NCBI GenBank assembly: GCA_050084515.1
Contig: CM114274.1
Location: 14,012,001 to 14,076,000, forward strand
Direction: 5' to 3'
Origin: Blasia pusilla
Taxonomy: Eukaryota > Marchantiophyta > Marchantiopsida > Blasiales
DNA length: 64,000 bases
Position 1 is the stretch's first letter, and the number at the start of each line of letters is the position of its first letter. The translations under genes were made by a program, and so were the position numbers. Below are positions 1 through 13,380 of this stretch, in pieces. The notes below the pieces were generated by a model. The model saw nothing but the letters and a program-made list of their open reading frames with translations. It was not told where the DNA came from and did not search any database.

Positions 1-2049
1 ATAGATTTCTTTAAGAATCTCGAACCCCACTTCGTGAGAGTAGCTCACGAGGCTAATGGCTTCCCATGCCTCAAACGCCAACTGGTCAATTCTTTCCTCC
101 ATGGTCGAAGTTTTATGTATTGGAGTCTCAGAGGCACTTTTCATTCGGAGACTTTCCGTGAAAGAAAGTTCAGGTCTTCTTTTGTCATCGGCTAGCTATG
201 TCTCTCTGTCACTCTGGCTATGCTTGCAGTGAAGCACGACGGTGATTTCTAAATTAGGACTCTACTCCCTTGAGGAGCAGAGTAGATGTCGACGCCGTAT
301 GTCTGAAGTTTAGTCTGTTCCACTGCGATTGGCACTCGGTATCTTATGTCAACGCCTGCTACGAAGCTCAGTAGCTCACTGTAGCTGGACGGTTCCGTAT
401 GCGACACCCGTGCTGTTTGCATTCATGAGTTGACATTGACATTGTCACTTCACATGCTTCAGGGAATCTGACGAGTGTTCCTTTTAAAAGAGAAAGTCTA
501 TCTGCACGAGAATAACAGTTCGATTCGAATCCAAAGAAGACAATAGTCAAAAGTATAATCGTTTTATCTTAAGCAGTAAATCGTTTTTGATCTCTGTATA
601 GCCGTGTGCAGAGCTCATCCTGTACATCTGTCAGTGAGTAGAAAGAAAACTCAACGCGATTGGAAATGGACTCAAAGTCGTGCGCAAAGTAGTTCTCCGG
701 TAAATGATATTTCGAAAGTGTGATTGAGATGTAGACTCTTGATCAAGCAATTTTCCTTCACGACCCTAGCGTGTGTTTTCCTCGAACAGAAGACCTCTCT
801 GTAATCTGATTAGACACCAGATGATAGTTGAAAATTTTGTTAGGCTTAGGTTTCGATTTTCCACAAGAAGACACCTTTGAATTTGAAATATAGGAAGCTC
901 TTTTCTTTCTTAATCTAAAAATTATAGAGTTGGAGTTCAAAGGAGCCAGTCGGGCAGTAACAGTTCTATGAAAATCCATGATAATTGGTACTTCGGGGAT
1001 GGTTAACGTGCGTTCGAGAGCCCATTCAAGCCTCGCCGATTTTGAAGAAGAATTCACGAGGCTAGCTACAGAAAAGAAGAATTCGCGATTTCTACAGTGG
1101 TAGAGTTACGACTACGTATATGCAAACGAGCTTGCGTAAACTCGACTTCATTCCCATGTGAGGACCTGAAACCAACCTATAGAACTGAAAGGTGTTCTAG
1201 AGCTGTGTTGTAACTGTCAAGCTAAGAACATTTGAGAATATTGTATCAGGGGAGGTGTGAATCCTTCACCTATCGATCTAGCTAGAGTGTGAGCTTCGTT
1301 TCCGTTAACGTTATACGCGAGGCTCAGAAGATGTATGAACACCGGAGGAGGGGCAGCTTTGATAGAGTGTGTGCGTCCATAGACGAGAATTCATCACATA
1401 TTCCCGCGGTGGTTTTTCTCTTCCAAACCATAATTACACGCTTGCTTTGATTGTAACGCAGAATCGCCAGTTGCTCAATTACTTGTCGGCAAGTTGCGAC
1501 CTAGAGTTGCTCGATCTGCGACTGTTACAATGTAATTAATTTCGGCTTTCAGTCGCTGGGTGCTGGCTGACGGTGAAGAAATGCAATTTGGTTATCCAAA
1601 CATTGTGCCCACGTAAAACATGATATGTGAAAGAGCTTCTTTTATGAGTGACCGATCAATAAAGCTCGCTTAATGATCATGGGGTTTCCAAAGCTCTACA
1701 CCACCCCCTACAAACCTAACGTTTTCTTCCTAACTATTATGTACAAGTTTCCCTTTTTCAAGGTGTAATCCTCACAGACAGACCGCCATCGCTATATATT
1801 ATCTCGGAAGTTTCATCTACCTAAAGATTCTTTTGTTAGCTGGGCTGCGGACGAGGCTTAAAGAAGCTTTGACATGTTGATCAGTGAAGAACCTAGTACC
1901 GTAGCCGTTGGAATAGGGTGCGACCTCTTCAAAGTAACCAAAAAAGTGTCAGCTTCAAGCAAGCGCAAAAGCGAAGGACCTCATTTTCAAGGATCAGTCC
2001 CCACTCGTGACCGTTCGGTCAATCGTCGCTTATGCACGGCTCCGCTCCG
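1..2049. other. Intergenic region downstream of the WRKY gene
   Basis: I recognise no gene here. The open frames are short, lack codon-like composition and match no family I know. The part nearest 2,050 should hold the 3' UTR of the minus-strand WRKY gene; no polyadenylation site can be fixed by eye. Confidence 0.5.
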
Positions 2050-2964
2050 CTATTGTGATTGACTGCTGACTGATTGGGAACGTTTCCTGCCCCGTGGACT
2101 GGACGTCGGAGAATTCTGCGCGGCATTGTGGTCGTCTGCGGCAGAGGTGGGCATCAATGAACAGTTCAGGAAGTTGGCGAGAGAAGTGGCGTGAGATCCT
2201 GCGGCACCGGACTGCTGCTTCCCTCGTATGATAACGGAGTTCGCTATAGAATTCGCCAGCGTCGCCTCGGTATCGGAGCCTTGTAGATGTTGCGTCGATG
2301 TGGTTTCTCCCGCCGAAGTTTGGGTATTAGCTTGAGCGCTAATAATGGAGGTGATTGCAGCGGCTAAGGCGGCCGTGAAATTAGGATCGGCCGTGATAGC
2401 GGCTGTCGCTGCACTTACAGTGTCCGCCAGGAGGAGATGACTGCCGCCGGTAGACGCCTGCGTGGACGTGGGTGCTTGGTGGATGACTCTCGCCTCCTCA
2501 ACTCCGAAGTACTGCGATCCTGACGACTGGACAGGTGCAAGTAATGTGGGAGTTTGCATCGGCGGCCATCGGTGTTGTGGCTGCTGTGCTCCTGTGGCCG
2601 CCGCTGGACGTTGGAGTGAAAACGGCAGTTGCACAGCACCTCCCCCTCCGGATGGCCCACCGAGAGACAACTGCGTTGTGGGATTGCTGGTGAGATCCAG
2701 AGTAATGGTTGCGAATGGGGCGGAGGCTGAGATCATGGCCGACGGTGCAGACGAAGTAACGCAGCTGGAGCCCTGGAAGTGAGCGTAGGGGTTGAGATTC
2801 GCTGCATGCACTTCATCGTCTGCAGAGTTCGATCCAGATAGCAGCATGCACGCCGCAGCCGACGTGGTCGACGCCATGGCAGCTGCGGCAGGCGGAAGAG
2901 CGTGGTTGTGACTGCCCTCGTACGTCGTTATCAAGATGGATCTGTCTTCTGCACATCTTTGCAC
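2050..2964 (-). CDS. WRKY exon 5 (zinc-finger HxH half and C-terminal tail)
   Basis: Begins [18 protein letters not shown] followed by the HNH zinc ligands, then [16 protein letters not shown], which is a hallmark tail of group IIb. The remaining ~260 residues are Ala/Ser/Thr/Gln-rich, a composition typical of plant activation regions. It stops at TAG 2052-2050. Confidence 0.95.
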   Translation of the reverse strand: MQRCAEDRSILITTYEGSHNHALPPAAAAMASTTSAAACMLLSGSNSADDEVHAANLNPYAHFQGSSCVTSSAPSAMISASAPFATITLDLTSNPTTQLSLGGPSGGGGAVQLPFSLQRPAAATGAQQPQHRWPPMQTPTLLAPVQSSGSQYFGVEEARVIHQAPTSTQASTGGSHLLLADTVSAATAAITADPNFTAALAAAITSIISAQANTQTSAGETTSTQHLQGSDTEATLANSIANSVIIRGKQQSGAAGSHATSLANFLNCSLMPTSAADDHNAAQNSPTSSPRGRKRSQSVSSQSQ

Positions 2965-5900
2965 CTGCGCCAGATCCAAGCGGACGGATGAGTGAGTCCG
3001 AGCTTTTCTCACAAACCTTGGGCCTCTTAGTACCGAATGCTTAGAAATCCGGGGCTCGCCCTGCGGGCCCTATACCAAAAGTGGATAAGTTCGGGACAAG
3101 ACTACAAGAAAGTTTATCCAACTCTTGCACGGTGGTGGTCGACTTGGCGTCCAACTCAGTGTCAACGGCGAGCAATGCTTCGATTGAACCTAGCGTATTG
3201 GCGTATTCGTAGATCCATCGATCATTCATTTCCGATGCGACTTTGCCCTGACTCAAGTTGATGGAAAACTAGCGGGCCGGGCATGCAAAGGGAAGTTCGC
3301 GTGATCCGGAACCGAATGGACGTAAGCTCGAAATTAAATCTTTGAAGATTCCTCTTATAAAGCCCCCAGAAACTCACTATTGGAACTGACCTGTTTGCGG
3401 ACGGGGCAGCCCGGTGCAACTGTACATCGGTAGTACGCTCGAGGACACGGATTTCCCTTGGCCATTTTCTGTCCATACTTTCGCCATTGACACCCGTCGT
3501 TCATCTGGAACAATCAAATAAAAGACCACGCTACAAGTCAGCAACTGCCAAATCGAGGGTGTTTGAGGATAGTCAGCAAGTCCACTCGATCGATTTGTCC
3601 ATGGACGCTCTTGTCGAGTTGGACAAAACATAAATCGAGAGATCCCGAACAGCCAGAGAAAAAAGTGACCGGCCCGGGATCCGCAAGATCAAAAGCTATC
3701 CCGGAAAAGGTTCTGAATGAAAACGTTCAATTGAGATCGTCCGCAAACGCGTCATGCATAGTCCGTAGATAGCTAGCTGTGGGACCCCCGGGGAAAAACA
3801 AGACTGTATGCCACCACAAATGGCCATGGAGCAGATTTAAAATTGACCCTCAACCGGCTGAGTTCAACCTTGATTCTCGCAGTCGATCATTTCCTGCACT
3901 AGGTAAAGTTTCAAGAGAGTCGCAGTGGAAATAATAAACGCCTTTTAAGCGTGAGATGCGCTGCCCGGCATGTACGGGCGCACAGTGATTATGCATCGAG
4001 GTTCTGGCCCGGCCCGGACCGGACCGGTCCTGCCCCGCCCGGCCCCAGCTGTACGTTGCTGCAGCCGAATCACTTACACCTCATCACACGTTGACAAAGA
4101 TTCTCTGCAGCGTCCCTTTAATTTTCCTCCTCTGCCTTGCTCTGCTCCGTGTGCTCTATTCATCTCTCGACCACCTCTTGCACTGGCTTTCTTCATGTCA
4201 CAACTAGATTCCTCCGAAGGTAACGGAAACGCTAGCGCTGGCATCATTGAGCGCAGTTCAGCTTTTCCCAATACAAACAGAAGCTAGTTTGCGTATGCTA
4301 CACCACCAGCGGCTCTAGCGAGCGATTGCGTAGTCGATCGATCAGATTACTCTGTGAAGGATTACAGCCATGGGCATCCCTAGCTAGCCAGACATTGCTA
4401 CGACCTCCTCTCCTCTCCTCTCCTCCTCAGGCCTTCAGCCCCGACTTGGAGCTCCTCCACCTGCTGGATGGTCTCCTTCCTCCTCATGGGATCAGATTGT
4501 TTATGGCCGTTCCACGCTACCCCGCCTTATCCAGACTATTCACATAAAATAATCTCCTCGAAACGTGGCCGCATCGACGATTATTTCTTTATGAAGCAAA
4601 AGCTACCTTTAATCGTCGTGGCCTCATTAACCGAAAGTTCCCAGTCGCCTCCGGACACCTTCGCCGGGAATCTTTCATGATCACACAATTTGGTTGCTGC
4701 CGGATTCTGTAGAAACTCAGCCACTGACCGACCCTGACGACTCGATCGTGATTCCAAACATCCACATGCACAATCATCTGTACACTCGAGCTCTGGTGCA
4801 CATAAGCGTTCGATCCCCGCTGGGCTGTAGCTACGTCTAGATGTTAGACACTGTGGGTGAGGTGGACTGAACTAGACTCGAGGAATCCAGGAGGGCGGAC
4901 ACTGATGTACGTACCGTTGGGGCGTCGGATCGAGCACGAACGGAGACACGGGCGCTGCGAACAGTGGGATCGTGCATGGCGCCTGTTTTGAGGCGCTTAC
5001 TGGGCGGGGGACCGGAGCTGCTTTCCTCACGCTCGGACCGCTCGGGAGCAGGAGGAGAGCTATCCATGACAGGCTCCGATCCTCCGGACTCCTCGCCTGC
5101 AACCACTTCCACCGAGCGACCACTCGATCTGTCGACCTCGCCCGGCGTACTTCTCGCATTTCCAGTCGTCGACCTCAGCACGCCTCGAGCCCTCGGGAAG
5201 AATTTCTCCTCCGCGTCCGCTTCCCCGTCCACGGAATCCCTCTTGTTGCTGTTATTTTTGTGGACGACCTCGGCGTCGCTGCCAAAGCCAGGCACCATGC
5301 TACCATGAGATCTGATGAAGTGGGGCTTTGCAGTGCCAGTGGAGGTTGTTTTTTTCTGTACTCCCACAGACGAACCGTAATTGTCAGCTGCAGCCTGTCC
5401 ACGGCTTTGTTTTGGGGCCGCCATAGTTTCACCTTGAGCGACCACCTCCTGCTGCCAAAAAATTTCAACCAACCCGTATATATGTGATCCATGGATATGC
5501 ATGTTCACGTCGATCAGAAAAACTATTCACCTCATGAATTTAGCTACTCCTCAAAAGATCATATCCCATTACAGATGTACATTGCAGTCACTGCAGCCAT
5601 ATCTAAACATATATGGTATTATTCTATGGATCTGACTTACATGTAACAAACGCGCGCATGACGTCATAAACTTTTTACAGACCCGAAGGTTTACAATCTT
5701 GACAGACACACAGCGGCTAAAGTTATGTATGTCCAAAAACTGCCCACAACTGAAAAGGTTTCATTAACTTCTTGCCAGAATGAAAAGATTGTGGTTAAAC
5801 ATAGGAAAGGTACATGAATTAGATTTCTTGCAACTAGTCAGTGGCGCTAGCAAATCAATTCGAAGTCCTCAAGGAATTCGTTGCAAGGTTCGGGTGAATC

Positions 5901-8900
5901 AGTTCTGAATGCAGTTATTTGGATGCTTGGCCTCGTCAATTACAAGCATCCATTGGACTAGCTAAAGCTGCCACTGCTCCACGTAAAAGCCATAGGGGCG
6001 ATGATTCCTGTCTATAGACTATTTCAGGGTAAGACTTTATATGTATGCATACATATATAATGTCTGGATAGCCTCTAAGAAAACTTGATCGGCGATCAGT
6101 CGATCCGCCACTCCTGAAGACAGATAGATCGATCAAGTTTACACTTCCAGAAAGAGGTACCTAAGAAATCATACATAGATCTGTGTATCTATCGAACTCT
6201 CAGTATACTGAGAGTTCGATAGAACGTTGGAGTAACTGTTCGCCATAATTTATGGAGAGTTCTAGTTCGTGGATGTCTGCGTTTGTATTGACTCAGGATC
6301 TTACAGGTACCCAACTCAGATATGAAACCCGAGCTCGCTTGCACGTCTGGAGCTAGAGATGGGTGAAATAACTAATTAATCATCAATCTAAACAGATCTT
6401 AATGTGTATACATACCCGAGGCATTTCAGATCGCGACTGGTTGTTCAGAGCTTGTTGCTGCATGAGAGACAGCATGTGCACTTGAAGCGTCTGGTATTCG
6501 ATGGATAAAGCTGCTAGCATTCGTCGCATGTGCTCCTTTTCCTCACCCATCCGAGCGATCTCCAACCGTGCCATTCGCAGCTGCAAACACTCCATTTTTG
6601 TGGGCCAGAAAACTTTTCAGTTCGCAATTTACGCTAGACCGACCGACCCAGCGAAGAATGAGAGCTTTTCAGTATCTATATATATATACCGGTCGGAAAT
6701 TGTTTACTACCTACTGTGGCAATATACTGCCATCAGGGTCGTCCAAGGCATCTGGTACTGAACATGAATTGTTACTATGCATTTCAAACCTTCCTTGGAG
6801 TGCGAATGCCAAGCTTGCTACCAGTTCAATCAACTGGAGTATCTAGCATCCCATGTGATGAGTCTTGATCTGCTTTACTCCGGCTAAATGTAGGAATTAT
6901 CCAAAGCCAGAGCAAGCAATTTTTCGGAAGTCACTGCACTGATCTCAGAAACTCGAGCTAAAGTGACAACGGAATTTTAACATTGCACCGAGTGTTCGTT
7001 CCTATGACCTCTCAAGTCTGAACATTACGAGGTAACGAGAAAGGGCTATCAGGCAGGTGCTAGGGTACGCATAATTATCAAGACTCGAGATCCTTCGATC
7101 CATGAGAAAGTATGAGAAGCTTGGTTACAAAGTAGGGATTCATGCATTCATATCTTATAGTCACTTACATATATACCAAAAAGTCATGTGGTGCACATGT
7201 CTGCACCAATTCCATACTCAAAGAAACCCCGAGGCAGCAAACTTCACCAATTTAAGGAATAGGAGCCTAGAGATCGAATAGATGAATGCACGCCCGTGCG
7301 TGGGGCAAGGTTAGGGCATTGATATGAGCACGCGTGCATTAGGTTGATGTAAAAATTGGATATATTTAATATTAATACAACCAGACCCGTGGATGCACCG
7401 TCACTATAAATCACTCTAACCGAAAGAGAAATGAGCATTGATTAATACTCTTTTCCGAGAACGCTTTACCTGTTAGCTTGATTAAACCTGTTGATTATAA
7501 GCACACAGTTCGAGCGCACTATAACGTTACTCACGTACCTGATATAGCGTAATGGGCTTGTTTTCTATAAGGATCATGAGGTGACAAGTGGCACTTAGTC
7601 GACTCGGGTATCTTTATCACATCTATTTCTACTACTGAAACACCAAGAAGAGGATTGAATTAATCTGAAAACCTTCGATCCCGTAGACAATGAGCGACGA
7701 GTGGCTCTGGTGTCACTTCAGATCTATAGATTATAGGTTCAAGCTCGGACCGACCAGTTCACTGGTCTGCTATGTTGAGATCCCTCGATGCTTATATATG
7801 GAAAAACCATATTACCGGCGACAGTATGTACTTGACTTGACTGAAGCAAGTTTCATAAAAAAACATCTGAATTGCGATGCTCCAGAGTCTCTACATGTAT
7901 CCCACATGTACAGTGATATGCTGTCTGTTTTTTTTAATTTCTGATCGCTCCAGCCCTTCAATACTGCGACTTGATATTTGTGCTGAGAACCGGAAGAAAC
8001 TGGTCAACCAGAAGACCGCGAACATTTCTGAGTTTGTAGAAGAAGCAATTGAAGATTTGAGAAATCTTTTACATCTCATGAATTGCAGTGGAGCAGAAGA
8101 ATTTTGGTACCTGGGCTCGAATATCTGATTCTGAAGGGCTTGAAGTCTGTTTGGGTGAAGATGGTGGGGATCCATCTTCCACGGTGGATCGTTCGTTGCA
8201 GATGTTGGTAGATAGACGGAGTCGATTCTGCATTTGGATCGGAATAAAATCTAATCAGAAATGGATGATCTTTACTAGGCCGAAAGAGAAGAAAAAGATA
8301 AGAGTGGCATGAATAAATTGAGCTCTTGTGCACGTGATTAAATAATGAAAGTTGGAGCACTGACATCAAGCTAATATTTTAGGTATCACACAACAACTGT
8401 AAGTAATTCACCCGCATCTTGGTGGGTACAAGCACTGATCATGATGCTGCATGAAAAAAACCAGGAGAAATCAAACGTCTGGAGTCTGGACAATTTGGGA
8501 ACTCTAACGCTCCGAAACTTTTAATTTTTTTCCAGATGCCTCGTAAGAATACTTCTGGCTGTGAATTGGTTTGCTATCCATGTTTATGAACGGCTGCTCA
8601 GACCGCTTGAGGTACGTGATTGTAAACTTGTACACCTCTATAGATTCTCACATTTTGGACGTTTGACCCAGGTGGTATCTATAGCTAGAGGAGCTCAATC
8701 TGATTAAACGATACTTTTCAGAGCATTAGGTAGGCCTGCTGGTTGGTAGCTAGGTCTCATCTCATTTCACACCGACCGGTCGCAGATCAATAGACGGTTC
8801 AATGCTCTCACTTCGAGTTGTCAACTCGATCCCTAAGCCTCGAGGTCGATGGGTCATACGTCATGGATCAATTGAGCAGGCAGATTGGAAGTGTTAATCA

Positions 8901-9381
8901 TTCGTAACCATCGCTTAGGGATTAAGGTTGGTTAGGGGTTGCTATGTACACGTTTAGGCACGGATGCTAGCTGAGTATTCTTACTTTTAGTGTACAGTTG
9001 GAATTGATCTTATGGGATATAGACATGAATTCCTCCGGAAGAAGAGATCTACCGTGAGATGTTACTGAGGCTTACCGAATCTTTGTCGCGGAAACGTGAG
9101 TTCGGAGGTTCCGCATTCGATGTCTGGTGTACGTGGTTGGAGCTGGAGGTCGTCGACAATTGAAGAAATTGCGATGGAGCGGACGAGGAACCCAGCTGCT
9201 GATGCGTGTACTCAGCTGCTGTGGCTCTCTCCTGATCGCGATCCTGATCGCGATCCGGGTAAATATCATCCGGTCCAAGCGTGACTGACAGATCAATCTC
9301 CTGCACTCGGTCCATGCGCCCACTGGAGCTCGCTGTAGCAGCACTGTTGTTCACAGGAGGGTCGCCTCCACTCATCCCCAT
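2050..9381 (-). CDS. WRKY: Group IIb WRKY transcription factor, five exons
   Basis: This encodes a plant nuclear transcription factor expected to bind W-box DNA. The inferred exons are 9381-9076, 6580-6416, 5451-4915, 3504-3391 and 2964-2050; all junctions are GT-AG and phase 0, giving about 678 residues. The order is an acidic/polar N-terminus, a leucine-rich coiled coil, the conserved [12 protein letters not shown] block, WRKYGQK with a C-X5-C-X23-H-X-H zinc finger, then an Ala/Ser/Gln-rich tail. The coiled coil, the block before WRKY and the intron just before the Val-Gln-Arg codons (V-type) place it in group IIb (the AtWRKY6/31/42 type). The ATG at 9381 is the first in frame after an upstream in-frame TAA. 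Zinc ligands and WRKYGQK are intact, so it is probably functional. The exact start of exon 3 could shift by one codon. Confidence 0.93.
3391..3504 (-). CDS. WRKY exon 4 (WRKYGQK core)
   Basis: 38 codons starting MNDGCQ, with WRKYGQK encoded at 3486-3466, both zinc-ligand cysteines of the C-X5-C half (CTVAPGC) and ending VRKQ. It is bounded by a CAG acceptor and a GTCAGT donor. Confidence 0.95.
4915..5451 (-). CDS. WRKY exon 3 (linker, basic patch, pre-WRKY block)
   Basis: 179 codons from QEVVAQGE to ARSDAPT. They include a Ser/Glu-rich linker, a basic PSKRLKT patch likely to act as a nuclear localisation signal, and the conserved [12 protein letters not shown] segment that precedes WRKY domains in group II. 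The donor is GTACGT at 4914. Two adjacent CAG triplets make the acceptor ambiguous by one codon. Confidence 0.87.
6188..6223. repeat. 36-bp perfect palindrome in WRKY intron 2
   Basis: The two 18-base halves are exact reverse complements with no spacer, centred on GTATAC at about 6205/6206. It lies in the 964-bp intron between exons 2 and 3. It could form a cruciform in DNA or a hairpin in the pre-mRNA. I see no flanking target duplication. Confidence 0.9.
6416..6580 (-). CDS. WRKY exon 2 (leucine-zipper coiled coil)
   Basis: 55 codons beginning LRMARLE and ending SEMPR. It contains the heptad-like [10 protein letters not shown]...[15 protein letters not shown] segment that group IIa/IIb WRKY proteins use for dimerisation. 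The acceptor is a CAG at 6583-6581 and the donor is GTATGT at 6415. Both ends are phase 0. Confidence 0.88.
9076..9381 (-). CDS. WRKY exon 1 (N-terminus)
   Basis: About 102 residues starting MGMSGGDPP. It is polar and low-complexity, with an Asp-Arg-Asp-Gln run encoded by repeated gatcgc. A short LSVTL stretch within IDLSVTLGP resembles the LxLxL-type EAR repression motif with one substitution; that reading is only suggestive. The donor is GTAAGC at 9075, phase 0. Confidence 0.8.
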
Positions 9382-10701
9382 TTCTCGCAAGTTCTCCTTA
9401 TGACCTTAACCTGAATATGGCTGCGTCGGGTCTCGTCAGAAGAGCTGGCGATTGATTTCGGTAGTTCGGTGTTCTCGATGACAAATCGAAAGTCAGCACC
9501 GCAGGCGTCAACCTTCACTACTAGTGATACGCTTCCGGGTTGGAATCGAAGGAAGGGGACGAAGAGGAACAGGTGCTTTCGAAAGCACCGAATTAATCGG
9601 TAGTCACCAGTCTCAGTCACTATCCCCCGGAAGACCCCATGGAAACGGAAGGAAGCCACGATTTAGTAAGAGAGTGCACATGCAGCAGCAAATCTGGGTA
9701 CTCATTCACAGAGGCTATGGATCATGATGGGGTAGTAGAAGAGATGCAGGACAACTCTCACTAGAACCACGTCTGAGAGAGCGAGAAATGTCATGTCATG
9801 GATCTTGCTTTCATGATCAGACATCTTCGCTCGCACGTACCAACTCCCACTGATCCGATTTCCGAAAGCGCCGCTCCTGGGTTTGCTTTCTTGCTGCGGG
9901 TCGCCCACTACCGACTAAGCTCGTCGTTGGATTTGTTCTCGGCTTAGTAAGCTAGAGCTTCAATCGATTGATCCTGTCATGGATTCGTTGTGGTCGGTCG
10001 GTGCTAACGGCACCTCTGGTTGACGTGAAGCAGCCAGAGAGGAGCTCGTGTACATGCGAGCCCGCCGACAACGACAGAAGAGAAAGAGAGACGTGGGGCG
10101 AACCCAAAGTAGGAAGCAACCCAAAGAGCGCGAGCTCGCGCGCTAAAGTCGATGTAGTGGGATCTGATCGGATGGGTTCGTGCGTGCATCGAGCCCGCTC
10201 GCTCGATCCCCCGGCGCATGTCCATCCGTCCTCATCGACGAAAGAAATCAAGCGCGGCACGACGACGAAATAATACCACTAGCGGACGAGAGGAGCAGTG
10301 ATCTCGAGCTCTAGCAGGAGACAAATTATCAGCAATGGCTCCGGTGAGCGCTTGCCATGTCGGTCTGATCGCGTTCACTACTGGTAAAAAGCAAAAAGTA
10401 AACCGTCCCTGCCAAAGGTCGAAGCTCCTCCCTCCCTCGCTCCCCACCTCCCTGCGTGCCGGTCGCTTTAGATCTATCCGGTCAACGCCTCCGACGCGTG
10501 GGTGCACAGTCGTGAACTCTGCGTGCCAGGTTTCAACGCCCAGTCGACTCCCACCGATGCCCCTGTGCCGTTTACCAACCATCAGTGCAGCAAGAGCGTC
10601 TCTCTCTAACTGTTAGGCGCCGCGCTCACTTCGCTTACAACAGCGCTAACTCGGGCGTCCGTCCTTGTCACTTATTCAGGTTTCTCTTGGTGTACTCTGA
10701 G
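9382..10701. other. Upstream region of the WRKY gene (putative promoter and 5' UTR)
   Basis: There is no recognisable coding sequence. The stretch directly upstream of the minus-strand ATG must contain the WRKY leader and promoter. I could not assign a TATA box or a cluster of W-boxes with confidence. Several 100-residue open frames on both strands around 9,950-10,620 overlap each other and look like chance frames in GC-rich DNA. Confidence 0.4.
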
Positions 10702-10740
10702 GGCCGACGTAACATAAACAGAGATTATGTTACGTCGGCC
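10702..10740. repeat. Hairpin with 16-bp perfect arms
   Basis: GGCCGACGTAACATAA at 10,702-10,717 is followed by a 7-base loop and its exact reverse complement at 10,725-10,740. It could be a relic foldback or MITE end, or a structured RNA element. No other copy was noticed in the window. Confidence 0.85.
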
Positions 10741-13345
10741 TCTCCCTTAGGTGGTGCTAATGGACATGAGGCGTCCTTAACAAATTGCGCCATCGCTATT
10801 CCCTGTCCATCACCTAGTGGTGTTCCCCTCCCGCATCCACGTCATTGGCTCCTCCGGCCCTGAATCATTGCTATGCGGATGACCACTCCATGCCAAGCGG
10901 CTGGAATGACCTACGCCATCCCAGGATATTTAGACCACTCAGACGTCGGGATGGGATTACTTCTAATCCAAACTTTTCTAAAATTTCCTCAGTTTAAATC
11001 ATTGTGGGATTATAAGTTTGCACATTTTAATTTACCGGTGATATGACGTCAGTGGCGGTGAGCTACTCGTCGAATGGGTAGAAGGGGTAGCTGGAACAAG
11101 GTTCCAGTATTTCCTTGGTAGGACAACTTTCTTTCCATTGAACCCATGGGCAAAAGTGACACGAGTATTACTGAAAGTCCCATATTCTGGTACTCCTTGT
11201 ACTTTCCATCCTTTTATTTATCAATGGCCTTTATTTTCTCTTTATTGGGGCAAGAAACCAGGCTGACCCCGATCTCCCTATTAAACATCAATATCAAACA
11301 TATGAAAAGATTAACTCACATATGAGAACTCCTACCAAGAGAATGCGGATCCACCACGGTGGCCCAAATTTTTTTTTAAAACCATAAAATTCATGAATAT
11401 AATTTGCACATGGGATGTCTGAAGGTGGTTCACGAACCGATTTAGTAAATCAGTTCGTGAACTACCCCAAAATTAGAAAAATAAGTCTGATCTTTTAGTT
11501 GATATGGCTGTGGGCAATATTTGGAAATAATTAAGGCATTCTAATCAAGATTTTCATAAATCAAATGTTCCATTTTTCAAAAACTTTTCAATTATTCAAT
11601 CTTACAATTTCCCTTGAACATCTAATCATTGACATGTTATTTCAATCAACAACCCTTTCAACAAGAAGGATCCTAATTAATAGAGTTAACAATTTCATTC
11701 TAATTAAATCATTATTCAGAATTGTATTATTATGATGGATACTTTTAATTACCCATCACATCTTGTCCACTAAATATGTTTTAATGTGATGCCTTCCGAT
11801 ACAATATATCTCTTAAGGTGTAGATTTAAATATGTAATTCTTGAAATGTCTTGCCCTTTCTTAAGTAAGTTAAACTACTTTTGTTTTCACAAAACTCATT
11901 TTCTCCTATTTTGTTTGACGACTGATTCCACCTTGTATTCCCCAAGAGATGTCAGTTTGGGATACCGTACCCCTACACGGAAAAAAACCTCAGACTAGTG
12001 GTAACACTTACTTCCAAGTGGTCCAACTCAAAAATCAATTAGCGTAGGTGGTTAAAATTTTCAGAAGATTTTCCTTGCACGGCATGCGGGTAAGTGTCCG
12101 TTAGAGGTCAGCAAGCAAGCAATCAAATTCCCACTCACGATCTCTTATTTCGAGCTAGATTGGCCTCGCGCTAGCTTCTTACCCCCACCACGAAATATTC
12201 GTGGGTCTCCTAGTCGAGCTTATGCAATCTCTTGGTTTTGTAGGCATATGTCACTTGTCCAAGTTTCCTTACTTTTCACATCATTCATGTACGTCATGAA
12301 TCACGATCGATTCGAAATATCTTGGGCAATCCTCTTATGGACAAGCTGCATGTCCGAATTAGTCCCCTCTTTCATCTCGTACAATCGTAACCTCGAGAGA
12401 GTACAATAATAGGAAGAAGGGATGAGTCAACTCCCTTCTCAAGTCGTTAGAGGGGCAGTTGTACGCCCGACAATTGTAAACCCTCACCCTTACTCGGTCA
12501 ACTGCCCCAAAAAGCTCCATTGTTCTTCGGTTCGCAAGTGCAACCACGCCGACCTAAGGGTCAACAAAGAATATCAATCAATGGGGGCCTAAATTAAGCG
12601 ATAAGACCAAGGGAGATCGAGGAAGATTAAAATGGCCAGACTTTCTGGGCGACTTGAGGTTTTGTGGGGGGGATGAGGCAGCAAATTTCGCGGTACGGGA
12701 GAAAGTAGAAAGTTACTTACCTCAGCGAAGTTAGGTAGGGCATGTGTACTCACCTCTATGTCCTTCTAGGGCTTCGCCTGTGCTGTTTTCCTTTCGGGTG
12801 GCGGGCGGCCTTCTAGAAGAAAATGGGGAGAAGTCTAGGAGAGTATTGGGGTGGCTGGTCCCATACTTCTTTTCTTTCCGCTTTCAAAAGTAAGTATACT
12901 TCTTCTCCGAAAGATATTTCCGTCTTCTCCCTTCCAACATCTTCCTGTATCGGATGTCATGTGTCGTCTCTTTCTAAGCCCTCTCTTTCTTTTTGTCTTC
13001 TCTAATGGACCTTCATTTTTCTTTAGCGTTAAAGTAACAAGGTTATCACCTTGGGATTAGGGAGAAAACTGCATGTCTTATTGCATCAAAGCTTGGGTTA
13101 AGTTTAGGGCTATTCTACAGAGGATGTAATAGATTTTCCCTTTTTGAAATTCAAATAAATGCCATCCTTCCAACAAATACACCTAACAATAACTTGCACC
13201 CTTGTGTTCTAGGTAACATGGATCCCACCTACAATTTGAAGGCAGCTCCCTTGGCTAATTCCCACTTTAGGATGGCAATTTTTTATTTTTATGACATTAT
13301 TCTGAAATTATGGGGGTGAAATCCAATGCCCTAGAGCTTGGGAGG
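10741..13345. other. Gene-free AT-rich stretch
   Basis: I see no supportable gene. The sequence turns AT-rich after about 11 kb, with short open frames only. Confidence 0.45.
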
Positions 13346-13380
13346 AGGGAAGGGAAGGGAAGGGAAGGGAAGGGAAGGGG
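13346..13380. repeat. GGGAA microsatellite
   Basis: About six tandem copies of a GGGAA/AGGGA pentamer, directly readable from the sequence. Confidence 0.9.

Noticed and set aside
2415-2782. Open frames antisense or out of frame to WRKY exon 5
   Set aside because: Shadows of the GC-rich, low-complexity true exon.
4964-5487. 114- and 171-codon plus-strand frames opposite WRKY exon 3
   Set aside because: They lie fully within the minus-strand exon, which has conserved WRKY-family sequence; no domain in the plus frames.
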